DNA of 64,000 nt from CAWJMD01 sp963700925 (GCA_963700925.1 OY969553.1:2046001-2110000), one strand, 5' to 3'; counted from the stretch's first letter, positions 17,351 through 25,562 are shown. The notes: generated by a model not told the origin, from the letters alone. Made by a program: numbers and translations.

Positions 17351-18326
17351 ATGTTGGAGACCTCGGTGCGGCTGCTCCGGCTCCTGTCGCTGCTGCAGTC
17401 GCGACGCGACTGGTCCGGAGCCGACCTCGCCGAGCGCCTCGGCGTCACGAGCCGGACCGTGCGCAATGACATCGGACGGCTGCGCGTGATGGGCTACGAG
17501 GTGCAGTCCAGCACCGGGATCGCCGGCGGTTACCGTCTCGGCGCCGGCACAGCGATGCCGCCGCTGCTGCTCGACGACGACGAGGCCGTCGCCGTCGGGG
17601 TCGGGCTGGCCGCGGCGGCTGCCGGGTCGGTGACCGGCCTCGAGGAGACCTCGCTGCGGGCGATGACGAAGCTCGAGCAAACCCTGCCGGCACGGTTGAG
17701 GCACCGGCTCGACGCCCTGCGGCGCGCCACGGTCTCCGCCGTGGGCGCCGGGCCGAGCGTCGACGCGACCACGCTCGCGACGATCGCGGGTGCCTGCCGC
17801 GACCACGAGCAGCTGCGCTTCGACTACCTGGGCCGCGAGGGCGGGGCCAGCGTTCGACGCGTGGAGCCGCACCGACTCGTCTACACCGGTCGCCGCTGGT
17901 ACCTGCTGGCGTGGGACCGCGACGCGCGACGACTGGCGGACGTTCCGAGCCGATCGCATCCAGCCACGTCTGCCCACCGGGCCGAGGTTCACTCCGCGCG
18001 AACCCCCCGCGGACCCTGCCAGCCACGTCGTGCGTGGCGTCGGCTCACTGCAGTGGAAGCACCAGGCGCGGATCCGCTTCCGGGCGCCCGTCGATGTCGT
18101 CGCCGAGCGCCTCCCGCCGGAGGCCGGCCAGCTGCAGCCCGTCGACGACCAGAGCTGTGTGCTGGAGACCGGCAGCGACTCCCTGCACGACCTCGTCCGG
18201 TACCTGACGAGGCTCGACATGGGCTTCGAGGTGCTGGACCCGCCCGAGCTGCAGACGCTGCTGCGCGAGCTGGCCGCCCGCTACACGGCGGCGGCCGGCG
18301 GCCCGCTTCCGCCCGGTCGCAGCTAG
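17351..18326 (+). pseudogene. WYL-domain transcriptional regulator (YafY type), frameshifted by one extra base
   Basis: The N-terminal winged helix (SGADLAERLGVTSRTVRNDI) and WYL domain start (RRVEPHRLVYTGRRWYLLAW) lie in one frame from the ATG at 17351, preceded by GAAGGA. The rest (DDWRTFRADRIQ to the C-terminus) lies in another. Dropping one base near 17924-17930 gives WDRDADDWRTF and a 324-residue product, the normal family length. WYL regulators sense small molecules or nucleic acid and control divergent genes, here the VOC-YdeI pair. No stop or other damage is seen, so an error in the sequence is possible. Confidence 0.8.
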
Positions 18327-18330
18327 CTCG

Positions 18331-19905
18331 TCAGCTGGCGGGGGCCAGCGACGGCCTGTCGTTCGTGACCACGCGGTCGCGCCCGGCGTGCTTGGCCGCG
18401 TACAGCCTGCGGTCGGCGCTCGTCAGCAGCGGGGCGCGGTCGACACCGTCTTGCGGCGACGTGGCCACTCCGATGCTGGCGGTGACGGCGATTCCGCTCG
18501 TGATGGGGTCCCACGGATGTTCGCGGACCTGGCGGCACAGGCGATTGAGGATTGCGCCACCGGTGCTGCGTCCGGCGCCCGGTAGAAGGACGAGGAACTC
18601 CTCGCCACCGAGGCGTGAAGCGGTGGCGCCGGGGTGCCCGGCGACCGACCGCTCGAGAATTCGCGCCAGCTCGACCAGCACCTGGTCGCCGACCTCGTGG
18701 GAGCGCTGGTCGTTGACGACCTTGAAGTGGTCGAGGTCGATGATCGCGAGGGTCAGGGGCTCGCCGACGTCCAATGCGTGCAGCAGCTGGACTCGGAGCT
18801 CCTCGTCGACGTAGCGGCGGTTGCCGAGACCGGTCAGCGGGTCGCGCACCGAGAGCTCGCGGAAGCGGGCACTGTCGCGGCGAGCCTCGTCGGTCTCGTA
18901 GATCGCCTGCATCGTGCGGGCGTGGGCCTCACGCTCCACTCCGGTGAACTCGGTGAACGCGACGTGGAACTCCTTGAAGGTCACGAAGGCTTGTTCGAAA
19001 TCCCCTCGGGCAGCGTGCATCTCGGCCTGCTCCCCGATCAGCTCTGTGCTCATGCCCACCAGGTTGTGCTCCCGGCACATCTCCATCACGCCGTCGAGGG
19101 TCGTCTGCGCGTCGTCGAGGGCACCGGTGCGTCGCTGCATCTCGGCAAGAGTCGCCAGGGCATGTGCTCGCCCGTGGACGAGGTCCTCACCGATGGTTGC
19201 TGAGCCGGGCCCCGTGACCTCCATCAGCACCTCGATGGCGTCGTGGAGCCGGCCTGCGAGGCTGTACGCGCGCGCGATCGTGCCGCGCTCGTACGAGTCG
19301 AGCGGAACGCCGTCTGTCGCCGAGACCGCGATCATCCGCTCCGCGACCTCGGCCGACTCGCTGGCGTGTCCGGCCTGGTAGTGCGTGAACGCGACGTTGT
19401 TCAACAGGTTCCGGCGCAGCGTGGTGTCGCCGGTCGCCCGCACGAAGACGTCGGCCTCCTCGTAGCGGCGCAGAGCCTCGTCGAAGGAGCCGACATCGCC
19501 CAGGGCGTCAGCGAGCACCATCAGGTGGTACGCGCGGTCCTGCGGACGCGCGTCAGGCAGCGTCACGGCCAGGCCCGCGATGGCGTGCTCGAGCGCGAGG
19601 GCCGAGTGTCCTGCTTTCAGGCAGTGGGACGACATCACGCGGTGGCTGCGCGCCAGCAGCCAGGCGTCGCCGTGCTCACTGGCCCAGTCGATGATCTGCC
19701 GGATGACGCGCACGCTGCTCTCCGGCTGACCCAGGATGCCCTGCCAGTGCGCCACGACGAGATTCACCCGCTGCCGCAGCACCGGGTCGCAGTCCGGCCC
19801 ATCGTGCGTGGTCAGCCACCGCTCGGCAGCCTCCAGGACCCTGTCGTGCGCGGGCCGGACCGTGTCTTCGAGCGCGCGGACCTGTGCGAGTGCTGCGTCG
19901 TCCAC
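18331..19905 (-). CDS. GGDEF diguanylate cyclase with an N-terminal TPR-like helical region
   Basis: The 524-residue protein begins with about 340 residues of helical repeats that look like tetratricopeptides (for example ALEHAIAGLAVTLPDARPQD and HASESAEVAERMIAV). It ends in a GGDEF domain (RDPLTGLGNRRYVDEEL onward) with the active-site loop GGEEF at about residues 433-437. It should make cyclic di-GMP. The RxxD inhibitory site five residues before GGEEF is absent. There are no membrane segments, so it is cytoplasmic. The start is the GTG at 19905 after GGAGGGGG. The TPR part probably binds a partner that controls it. Confidence 0.9.
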   Translation of the reverse strand: MDDAALAQVRALEDTVRPAHDRVLEAAERWLTTHDGPDCDPVLRQRVNLVVAHWQGILGQPESSVRVIRQIIDWASEHGDAWLLARSHRVMSSHCLKAGHSALALEHAIAGLAVTLPDARPQDRAYHLMVLADALGDVGSFDEALRRYEEADVFVRATGDTTLRRNLLNNVAFTHYQAGHASESAEVAERMIAVSATDGVPLDSYERGTIARAYSLAGRLHDAIEVLMEVTGPGSATIGEDLVHGRAHALATLAEMQRRTGALDDAQTTLDGVMEMCREHNLVGMSTELIGEQAEMHAARGDFEQAFVTFKEFHVAFTEFTGVEREAHARTMQAIYETDEARRDSARFRELSVRDPLTGLGNRRYVDEELRVQLLHALDVGEPLTLAIIDLDHFKVVNDQRSHEVGDQVLVELARILERSVAGHPGATASRLGGEEFLVLLPGAGRSTGGAILNRLCRQVREHPWDPITSGIAVTASIGVATSPQDGVDRAPLLTSADRRLYAAKHAGRDRVVTNDRPSLAPAS

Positions 19906-19997
19906 CGCGCCCCCTCCGTCCGCCCTTGTCCTCGTTGACGTTGTTTATCGTCATCGGCAGGCGTGAACTGAATGGTTGGCCAGGAGTCGGCGCGAGG

Positions 19998-20738
19998 TCA
20001 GGTAGACGCGCGCTGCCACACGGAGACGTGTGACGTGCTGTCGCTCGTGAAGGGGGCACCGCTCCAGTCGGCCACACGCTCGGCCAGCTCCAGTCCGGCG
20101 ATGCGAGCCATCAGGTCGAGCTCGGCCGGCCAGGCGTAGCGGTGCGGGGAGTGGAACACCCCGACGTCGCCGTCGCTGACTTGGTAGTGGTGCGACACGA
20201 GTCGCTGGTTCACGAGGTCGTAGGTGTCGAAGCCGAGATGGTTCTCGCTGACGTCGAACGGGCACGCGAGCTGTCCGGGCGGCAGCTGCCGCAGGCTCGG
20301 CACGCCGAGCTCGATCACGAAGTACCCGCCGGGCGCCAGGTGCCTGGCCGCGTTGCGGAAGCACTCCACCTGCTCGTCCTGGGAGAGCAGGTTGGAGATC
20401 GTGTTGTAGACGAGGTACACGAGGGTGAACTCGCCCTCTGCCCTGGTGGTGGCCATGTCGCCCATCACCACGGGGATGGCGTCGCCCACCTTCTTGCGCA
20501 GCTCGGCGGCCATCGGCTCGGAGAGCTCGATCCCTGTCACCGGGATGCCGCGCTCGGCCAGCGGCACAGCCACTCGTCCGGTGCCGACGGCGAGCTCGAG
20601 CGCCCGCCCGGTACCGGCCAGCCGGGCCAGGAAGTCGACCGTCGGCCCGAGCACCTCGGGTGCGAACATTCCGTCGGTCGAGTCGTAGCTCTGCGCGGCC
20701 CGCTCGTTCCAGAGCTCGGCGTTGGTTTCGGCGATCAT
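19998..20738 (-). CDS. Class I SAM-dependent methyltransferase
   Basis: This 246-residue methyltransferase has motif I ALELAVGTGRVAVPLAERG near residue 47, the acidic end of strand 2 (VTGIELSEPM), VVMGDMATTRAEGEFTLVYL as motif II/post I, and HLAPGGYFVIELGVP near residue 140. Its overall form resembles the Methyltransf_25 group. The ATG at 20738 starts MIAETNAELWNERAAQSYD, typical of the family. The longer upstream frame covers a TTTCCGGG repeat and is not coding. The substrate is unknown. Confidence 0.85.
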   Translation of the reverse strand: MIAETNAELWNERAAQSYDSTDGMFAPEVLGPTVDFLARLAGTGRALELAVGTGRVAVPLAERGIPVTGIELSEPMAAELRKKVGDAIPVVMGDMATTRAEGEFTLVYLVYNTISNLLSQDEQVECFRNAARHLAPGGYFVIELGVPSLRQLPPGQLACPFDVSENHLGFDTYDLVNQRLVSHHYQVSDGDVGVFHSPHRYAWPAELDLMARIAGLELAERVADWSGAPFTSDSTSHVSVWQRAST

Positions 20739-20780
20739 GCACTCGACCCTGCCCGCGAGTGTTCTTCGCTGTCGACTGTG

Positions 20781-20818
20781 TTTCCGGGTGTTTTCCGGGT
20801 TTTCCGGGTGTTTCCGGG
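20781..20818. repeat. Four close copies of TTTCCGGG
   Basis: TTTCCGGG occurs at 20781, 20792, 20801 and 20811, spaced 9-11 bases apart in the gap between the divergent methyltransferase and 28-residue-repeat genes. The period is about one helical turn, so several copies would face the same side of the DNA. It may be a multi-site operator or a slippage-prone tract. Confidence 0.7.
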
Positions 20819-20854
20819 CTCGTGCTCCTCGTCGGGCCATGGGATCTTGTCGAG

Positions 20855-21127
20855 ATGACGGACGACGATCTGTCCGCACTGCGTGCGCGGGCCGAGAAGG
20901 GTGACCGGGATGCGGCGGACGAGCTGATCGAGCTCGCCGGCGAGCGCGGCGACATGGACGAGCTGCGCCGCCTCGCCGACAGCGGCAACAACACGGCAGC
21001 CGACCAGCTGATCGAGCTCGCGACCGAGCGTGGGGACATGGACGAGCTGCGCCGCCTCGCCGACAAGGGCAACAGGACCGCGGCGGACCAGCTGATGGAG
21101 CTCACCGAGGAGCTCAACCACGAGTGA
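20855..21127 (+). CDS. Small protein of three 28-residue helical repeats
   Basis: The 90-residue product is almost wholly three tandem units, each about 28 residues, with the pattern LRRLADxGNxxAADQLIELA and then xERGDMDE. The DNA is repeated too: GACATGGACGAGCTGCGCCG recurs 84 bases apart. The repeats resemble short Sel1/TPR-like alpha-hairpins, so a protein-binding scaffold is plausible. The unit count could change by recombination between the repeats. The ATG at 20855 opens MTDDDLSALRARAEKGD. No known function. Confidence 0.75.
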   Translation: MTDDDLSALRARAEKGDRDAADELIELAGERGDMDELRRLADSGNNTAADQLIELATERGDMDELRRLADKGNRTAADQLMELTEELNHE

Positions 21128-21258
21128 CATCAGCCCCGCGTCGACGCTCCGAGCCTGAACTCGTGGCGGAACGTCCAGAGCATCCGATCGTGTAGTGAGC
21201 CGTGATGAGGCCGTCGACCTGTGCGTTCGCAGTCTGCTCGGCCTGATGGCCGCCCAGC

Positions 21259-21759
21259 TCAGGTGAGCTGGATCCTCACGGCCCGGTTGCGCCATCCGTC
21301 GCCGAGGTTCCTGAGGTCACGCATGGAACCCTCGACGCGCACCGAGGCAACGCCGTCCTTGTCGATGAGACGCCAGTCGCAGTGCGCGCCGGCGTAGTCC
21401 TCGATCGACTCGACCTCCCTGCGAAGGCCGCCCGACAGGATGATGGTGAAGTCGTAGGTGTCGGTGCGCTTGCTGCAGACGCGCCCGTTGGGTCGTTCCT
21501 CACCCCAGATGACGATGGGGTCTCCAACGCGCGAGACATCCAGGTACAACGCAAGGACGGGCTCCAGACCCGCTGCGGCAAGCTCGTGGCTCGAGTAGGA
21601 GCAGGTGCTCGTGCCCATCAAGCAGTTCAGCTGCGGTTCGGCGGCGTTCGCGCTCCCGGCCGATCCGGCGATCATCGTGCAGCCGAGCAAGGCCGCGGCC
21701 ACCCCTGTAACGCCCTGGTGACGCCTCGTGAACGCCCGCCTCGCCGATGTGAACCTCAT
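21259..21759 (-). CDS. Small exported protein, family unknown
   Basis: The 166-residue product has a basic start, a hydrophobic core (VTGVAAALLGCTMIAGSAGS) and a likely signal peptidase I site after SANA. The mature part of about 125 residues has several Cys and ends RNRAVRIQLT. The ATG at 21759 is preceded by GGGGGAG. A decayed copy of the same gene lies at 22007-22250, and a shared leader lies directly upstream (21767-21841). I do not recognise a domain. It is probably released to the medium or wall. Confidence 0.7.
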   Translation of the reverse strand: MRFTSARRAFTRRHQGVTGVAAALLGCTMIAGSAGSANAAEPQLNCLMGTSTCSYSSHELAAAGLEPVLALYLDVSRVGDPIVIWGEERPNGRVCSKRTDTYDFTIILSGGLRREVESIEDYAGAHCDWRLIDKDGVASVRVEGSMRDLRNLGDGWRNRAVRIQLT

Positions 21760-21766
21760 CGAGTCG

Positions 21767-21841
21767 CTCCCCCTGGTTGGTGCCGCTCCACCGGCGACTC
21801 GCTCACCCTCGCCACACGAGAGAGCGGACGGAAGCGAATGG
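21767..21841 (-). promoter_or_regulatory. Leader element, copy D
   Basis: Read on the minus strand this holds ATTCGCTTCCGTCCG, then AGGGTGAGCGAG, a GTCGC/GCGGC hairpin and CACCAACCAGGGGGAG, ending at the ribosome-binding site of the exported protein at 21759. The same order of blocks is found in copies A and B. The stem has GTCGC here but GCCGC in the others and still pairs through a G-U, which suggests a folded RNA. The part corresponding to the 5' half of copies B and C is not recognisable here. Confidence 0.5.
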
Positions 21842-22006
21842 TCAGGCACCAACCTGCGGTGCCGGATGCTGCCATCGGGCCTGCTGGTCGAACATGTGCC
21901 CCCCGACTGGCCACATGTTCGACCGGACATGCCAGGGCCGGAGCACGAACGGTGGCGGTGCGGACGAACCCCCGCGCACCGCCACCGCCCAGCTCGTTGC
22001 CGGACG

Positions 22007-22250
22007 TCAGGTGATCTGGATCGCCACCGCCCGGTTGCGCTCCGTCGCCGAGGTTCTGGAGATCGGTGATATCACCTTCGACGCGCGCCGACACGCCACC
22101 GTTCGGGCCGACGAGGCGCCAGTCGCGCCCGTCCGCCCCTGACGTACCCCACAGCACGACCCCGGTCCCCCTGAACCGGGTCTCCGTCCACGGTGAAGAC
22201 CGGCTCCTGCCCGGCTGCAGCGAACTCCTGCGAACTCCTGGGTCGAGTAG
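22007..22250 (-). pseudogene. Decayed copy of the exported-protein gene at 21259-21759
   Basis: Scattered frames match the intact neighbour: YSTQEF and AAAGQEPV (compare HELAAAGLEPV), DWRLVGPNGGVSARVEGDI (compare DWRLIDKDGVASVRVEGSM) and RNRAVAIQIT at the end. A 10-base tandem duplication, CGAACTCCTG twice at 22221-22240, breaks the frame, and a second shift lies near the 3' end. The N-terminal signal peptide is missing. Instead the fragment joins directly to the 5' half of a leader copy at 22251. Confidence 0.75.
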
Positions 22251-22322
22251 GACGGAAGCGATGCGGGAGGCGCAACCCGGCCGTGGCCCGATGCGGCCAG
22301 GTGATCGACGTCAGTCGGGCCG
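22251..22322 (-). repeat. Leader element, copy C (5' half only)
   Basis: On the minus strand this reads CTGACGTCGATCACCTGGCC, then CATCGGGCCACGGCCGGGTT and GCGCCTCCCGCATCGCTTCC. It matches the 5' half of copy B (22 kb versus 23.5 kb) almost base for base. The 3' half with the hairpin is missing because the copy runs straight into the pseudogene at 22250, so a deletion has joined the two. The rest of the gap to 22412 shows nothing I recognise. Confidence 0.7.
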
Positions 22323-22412
22323 AGAGGCGGTGGTACGACGAACGTCCGGGGCACCCGCAGGTGCGAGTTCCCCGGACGACCACCTCGAGCGAGGTTCAGG
22401 TCCTGACGAGCC

Positions 22413-22805
22413 TCACGTGAAGTAGTACCACTTCGTGGTGCAGTCGTCCGGCCAGTTGTTCTTGTTGCGGCACACCTTGATCTCCACGTCGTCGCCGCCG
22501 CGGTTGTCCTCCATGCCGGTGTCGATCCTGGCCCAGTTGCCGCCGCAGACCTCCTTGCGCAGCACCTCGTATCCGAACTCGTCCTTCACCGACACGTAGG
22601 TGCAGTCGGAGCTGCTGGTGGAGTCGTCCACGTTGCCGATGACGCGGAACTCGTTGGACCCGGAGTCCGTGAAGATCTGTCCGGAGAACGTGCCACCGCT
22701 GGTCGACAGGCTGACGCTCTGCCAGCCGTCCGCGAAGGCAGGAGCTGCGAACGTCACGACACCGACCATGGCGAATGTCGTTGCAATGAATGACTTCTTG
22801 ATCAT
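22413..22805 (-). CDS. Small exported protein, family unknown
   Basis: The 130-residue product starts MIKKSFIATTFAMVGVVTF and has a clear signal peptide cut near APAFA-DG. The mature part is about 105 residues, Ser-rich at first and with four Cys (SSDCTYVS, VCGGNW, VCRNKNN, DDCTTK) that could form two disulfides. It follows the exported protein at 22835 by 29 bases on the same strand, so the two form an operon behind leader copy B. No domain is recognised. Confidence 0.7.
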   Translation of the reverse strand: MIKKSFIATTFAMVGVVTFAAPAFADGWQSVSLSTSGGTFSGQIFTDSGSNEFRVIGNVDDSTSSSDCTYVSVKDEFGYEVLRKEVCGGNWARIDTGMEDNRGGDDVEIKVCRNKNNWPDDCTTKWYYFT

Positions 22806-22834
22806 GTCTGTCTTCTCTCGAATCGCCGAATGGG

Positions 22835-23371
22835 TCAGACGTCGGTACAGGCGGTGGCGGATGTTCCCTTGCCCCAGAGCACTCCGCTCACGGTGGCGCA
22901 CACCCTTGAGGTGTCACCCATCGTGCCGTCGTCGAAGTAGATGCTCTCGGCGCTGGAGACCTCGCGCTTCAGGTACACCGGGGTGGCCCCAGTCAGGGTG
23001 TCGAACGTGTACACCCTCTGGCCGCCGCCACCTGAGCAGCTCACGCTGGCGGGGAGTCCGACTCCACAGTCGATGCCCCACCCGTGGGCAGTGACCGTGA
23101 GCTTCATCGACTTGTTGATGGCGAAGTCGGTGTTGCCGTCGCAGCTCTTGACCACGGCATAGCCCATGGTCCCCGGGTTGACCTTGACCTGTCCCCCGTG
23201 ATCGGTCGCCCGGATCTCGACGTAGACGTTGATCTTGCGCTGCTTGCCGGACTGGGTCTGGCACTCGCCGTAGTTGTAGGCGGACGACGTTCCTGCGAAG
23301 GCCGCTGGTGCGGTTGTCATCATCAGTGCGGCCACCACACCGAGAACTGAAATGGATTTCCATGTGCGCAT
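22835..23371 (-). CDS. Small exported protein, family unknown
   Basis: The 178-residue product starts MRTWKSISVLGVVAALMMTT and has a signal peptide cut near AAFA-GT. The mature part includes several Cys and a Gly-rich segment (VSCSGGGGQRVYTF). It is the first gene after the LuxR/TrmB-like regulator on the same strand, with leader copy B and about 60 further bases between them. It probably shares a transcript with the exported protein at 22413. Function unknown. Confidence 0.7.
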   Translation of the reverse strand: MRTWKSISVLGVVAALMMTTAPAAFAGTSSAYNYGECQTQSGKQRKINVYVEIRATDHGGQVKVNPGTMGYAVVKSCDGNTDFAINKSMKLTVTAHGWGIDCGVGLPASVSCSGGGGQRVYTFDTLTGATPVYLKREVSSAESIYFDDGTMGDTSRVCATVSGVLWGKGTSATACTDV

Positions 23372-23437
23372 GACGAAACAAACCCCTTCGAATAACCACT
23401 CAGTGGTCGTGGAAACCAGGTGACCCCATTGAGGTGT

Positions 23438-23622
23438 CCCCTGGTTGGTGGTGCCGCTCGACCGCGGCTCAGTCACCCTTTCCAGGCGGGGGGACGGACG
23501 GAAGCGATTCGGGAGGCGCAACCCGGCCGTGGCCCGATGTGGCCAGTGGGTCGGCGTCAGTAGGGCCGACACGGAGCCAGCCACGCTGGGCGGCGGCGAC
23601 ACCAGCCTGGAAGCGGCTCGCC
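23438..23622 (-). promoter_or_regulatory. Leader element, copy B (full length, overlaps the end of the regulator gene)
   Basis: This is the fullest copy. On the minus strand it starts in the last codons of the LuxR/TrmB-like gene (CGCTTCCAGGCTGGTGTCGC), passes its stop at 23469 and ends AACCAGGGGA. The 3' half can fold as nested stems: CCTGG with CCAGG, GGTG with CACC, and GCCGC with GCGGC around GGTCGA. The same unit lies upstream of the M23 peptidase (copy A), where no regulator gene is left. It may be a cis-regulatory RNA or a vestige of a duplicated regulator-target pair. Confidence 0.55.
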
Positions 23623-24569
23623 GCGTCGAGCTCGTCCAGGGTCGCTGAGATGAGTCGGCGCACGGTCCGCACGGACACGCCGAGCCGACGAGCCACTGCG
23701 TCGTCCTTGAGTCCCCTGGCCAGCAGGTTGGCGACCTGGCGCATCCTCGCGTCGCTGACTCCGCCCGGGTCGTCCGGGCGATCCCCGATGTCGAGCGGAT
23801 CAGCGGAGGACCAGAGCTCCTCCACCAGCGACATCACCGGTCGCACCAGGGCTTCGCCGTGCAGCACATACGCCCCGAACGGCGGCTCGTTCGAGACGGA
23901 GCTGGGGATGACGGCATGGACGCCGTCCACGATGATGCAGATCTGACTGGCGGCATCTGTCGTCCGCACCTGGTGACCGAGTTGCACCAGCTCGGCGAGG
24001 TAGTCGTTCCAGTGCTTCGGTCCGAGCGACGCCGGGGTGACGATCATGCGGCACTCGATGCCCCGAGCGGCGGCATCCCGGTCGAGAGGAAGAGCGGCCT
24101 GAACGGCAGCCGGCTGCAGCGCCGGTCCGGGGTGAACCGCCCAGGTCCACCGGCTGGCGTCCCTGCTGAGCTGGAAGAGGCGCGACCGGACGAGGTCCGG
24201 CTCGACCAGCAGCTCGAGCTCTTCACTGAGGGCCACGCGCCGCGAGGCCACGTAGTCGTCGACCAGCTGGGGAATCGCCGCGCGGCTGCGCGTGACGACA
24301 GCCCGACGCGCCTCGAGGATCCTCTCCTCACGGGCGATGAGGACGTCCATCGCCCGTTCGGGCGGGATCGCCGTCCAGTGCGCGGAGTTCTCGTCGGCCG
24401 GCGCTACGAGGGCGAGCTCGCCGAGCGAGGCGATCTCGACGCGCACGCTCTCGGCCGGGCGATCCAGGAGCGCGGCGAGGCCCTCCACCGACTCCCCGGG
24501 CCGCTGGAGCATCGTGCGGTACACGTCCTCCGCACTCCCGCTCAAGCCGAAGGCCTCGAACACCGACAT
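23469..24569 (-). CDS. LuxR-type regulator with a TrmB-like N-terminus
   Basis: The 366-residue protein begins MSVFEAFGLSGSAEDVYRTM, a TrmB/winged-helix-like start, has a middle domain with a helical linker and ends with a LuxR helix-turn-helix (MRQVANLLARGLKDDAVARR, then LGVSVRTVRRLI). It lacks a receiver domain. Actinobacteria have many such orphan regulators near exported-protein genes. Starts at 24569 or 24581 are possible; neither has a perfect ribosome site. The last codons form part of leader copy B. It is divergent from a tiny exported protein (24719) and upstream of two others. Confidence 0.8.
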   Translation of the reverse strand: MSVFEAFGLSGSAEDVYRTMLQRPGESVEGLAALLDRPAESVRVEIASLGELALVAPADENSAHWTAIPPERAMDVLIAREERILEARRAVVTRSRAAIPQLVDDYVASRRVALSEELELLVEPDLVRSRLFQLSRDASRWTWAVHPGPALQPAAVQAALPLDRDAAARGIECRMIVTPASLGPKHWNDYLAELVQLGHQVRTTDAASQICIIVDGVHAVIPSSVSNEPPFGAYVLHGEALVRPVMSLVEELWSSADPLDIGDRPDDPGGVSDARMRQVANLLARGLKDDAVARRLGVSVRTVRRLISATLDELDAASRFQAGVAAAQRGWLRVGPTDADPLATSGHGRVAPPESLPSVPPPGKGD

Positions 24570-24620
24570 CCCCTCCCGCATTCTGTCCGACCTGGCCGGA
24601 AGCGGCCACGGCCCGAGTGT

Positions 24621-24666
24621 GCCAGTGGCCCGGTTAGGGTGACGAGTCGTGGGCCGCCACACTGGC
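24621..24666. repeat. Inverted repeat between divergent regulator and exported-peptide genes
   Basis: The arms GCCAGTG (24621-24627) and CACTGGC (24660-24666) are exact inverses around a 32-base interior that contains GGGTGACGAG. The site lies in the shared promoter region of the LuxR/TrmB-like gene and the small exported peptide at 24719. It could be the regulator's own operator or a hairpin in the peptide's leader. Confidence 0.45.
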
Positions 24667-24718
24667 CCCCGGTGGATGGGGGCTGGCGGCCCACAGCAGA
24701 TACGTACAGGAGCTCACG

Positions 24719-24913
24719 ATGTCGAGAACGAGCCTTCGGGCGCTCACCGCGATCGCCGCGGCGGTCCTGGTAGTCGGTGTGCAGGCCGGGGCAGCCCAGG
24801 CAGCCGACAAGGACCACTGCACCTTCGGCTGGCCCGGCATGGGGGAGCACTGCTCGGAGGGCGTGGGCCCCATCCGGCTCCTCGGTTCCCTGTTCGAGGA
24901 CCTGCCGCGCTAG
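24719..24913 (+). CDS. Very small exported peptide
   Basis: The 64-residue product has a good signal peptide (LRALTAIAAAVLVVGVQAGA, cut near AAQA-AD), leaving a mature peptide of about 35 residues with two Cys (HCTFGW, HCSEGV) that could form one disulfide. AGGAGCTC lies upstream of the ATG. It is divergent from the LuxR/TrmB-like regulator and belongs to the same cluster of little secreted proteins. No family is recognised. Confidence 0.65.
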   Translation: MSRTSLRALTAIAAAVLVVGVQAGAAQAADKDHCTFGWPGMGEHCSEGVGPIRLLGSLFEDLPR

Positions 24914-24926
24914 AGACGCAGCACCT

Positions 24927-25562
24927 TCACGAGGCGACCTTCAGCGTGAACGTGAGGTGGGTGACCCCGCTGGGGGATGAGACCGCCTCGACGTCGTAGG
25001 CGTCCTCGAGGGCCTCCAGACCGTCCCAGACACGGACGCCGCGGCCGAGCACGAGCGGGACCTGCACGAGATGCATGTGGTCGATGAGCCGGTCGGCGAG
25101 GAACGCTCGTACGACGGTGGCGCCTCCGCCGATCCGGACGTCCTGGCCACCGGCTGCTTCGCGGGCGGTCGCGAGCGCCTCGGCCGGGGTGGCGTCGAGG
25201 AAGTGGAATGTGGTGCCCCCCTCCATCTCGATCGGGGACCGCGGACGGTGGGTGAGCACGAACGTCGGCGAGTGGAAGGGCGGGTTCGGACCCCACCAGC
25301 CCTTCCAGTCCGGGTCGTCCGGCCAGCCGGGCGGGCCGAACTTGTTGGCGCCCATGATCTCGGCGCCGATGCCGTAGCCGTTGCGCTGAGCAAAGGCGTC
25401 GTCGACGCCGGCGGCTCCGCCCGCGTCCCAGAACCGGGTCTTGAACATCCACTCGTGCAGGCGCTCTCCCGCATGGCCGAACGGTGCTTCGGCGGACTGC
25501 GGCTCGCCGGTGGCGAAGCCGTCGAGCGAGATGGCCAAGTTGTGGACCCGTGTGAGTGACAT
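24927..25562 (-). CDS. Dihydrofolate-reductase-family (RibD C-terminal-like) protein
   Basis: The 211-residue protein shows the DHFR/RibD_C pattern: NLAISLDGFATGEPQSAE at the N-terminus, IMGANKFGPPGWPDD near residue 75, VLTHRPRSPIEMEGG near residue 120, and DVRIGGGATVVRAFLADRLI for the NADPH loop. It ends with VPLVLGRGVRVWDG. Such stand-alone proteins are NADPH reductases of unknown substrate, not the housekeeping folate enzyme. The ATG at 25562 was chosen because the extension upstream lacks similarity and overlaps the neighbouring promoter. Confidence 0.85.
   Translation of the reverse strand: MSLTRVHNLAISLDGFATGEPQSAEAPFGHAGERLHEWMFKTRFWDAGGAAGVDDAFAQRNGYGIGAEIMGANKFGPPGWPDDPDWKGWWGPNPPFHSPTFVLTHRPRSPIEMEGGTTFHFLDATPAEALATAREAAGGQDVRIGGGATVVRAFLADRLIDHMHLVQVPLVLGRGVRVWDGLEALEDAYDVEAVSSPSGVTHLTFTLKVAS

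Noticed and set aside
20781..21127. CRISPR-like array
   Set aside because: The TTTCCGGG units are 8 bases with 1-3 base gaps, and the 84-base repeats are inside a coding frame. No spacer pattern or cas gene is present.
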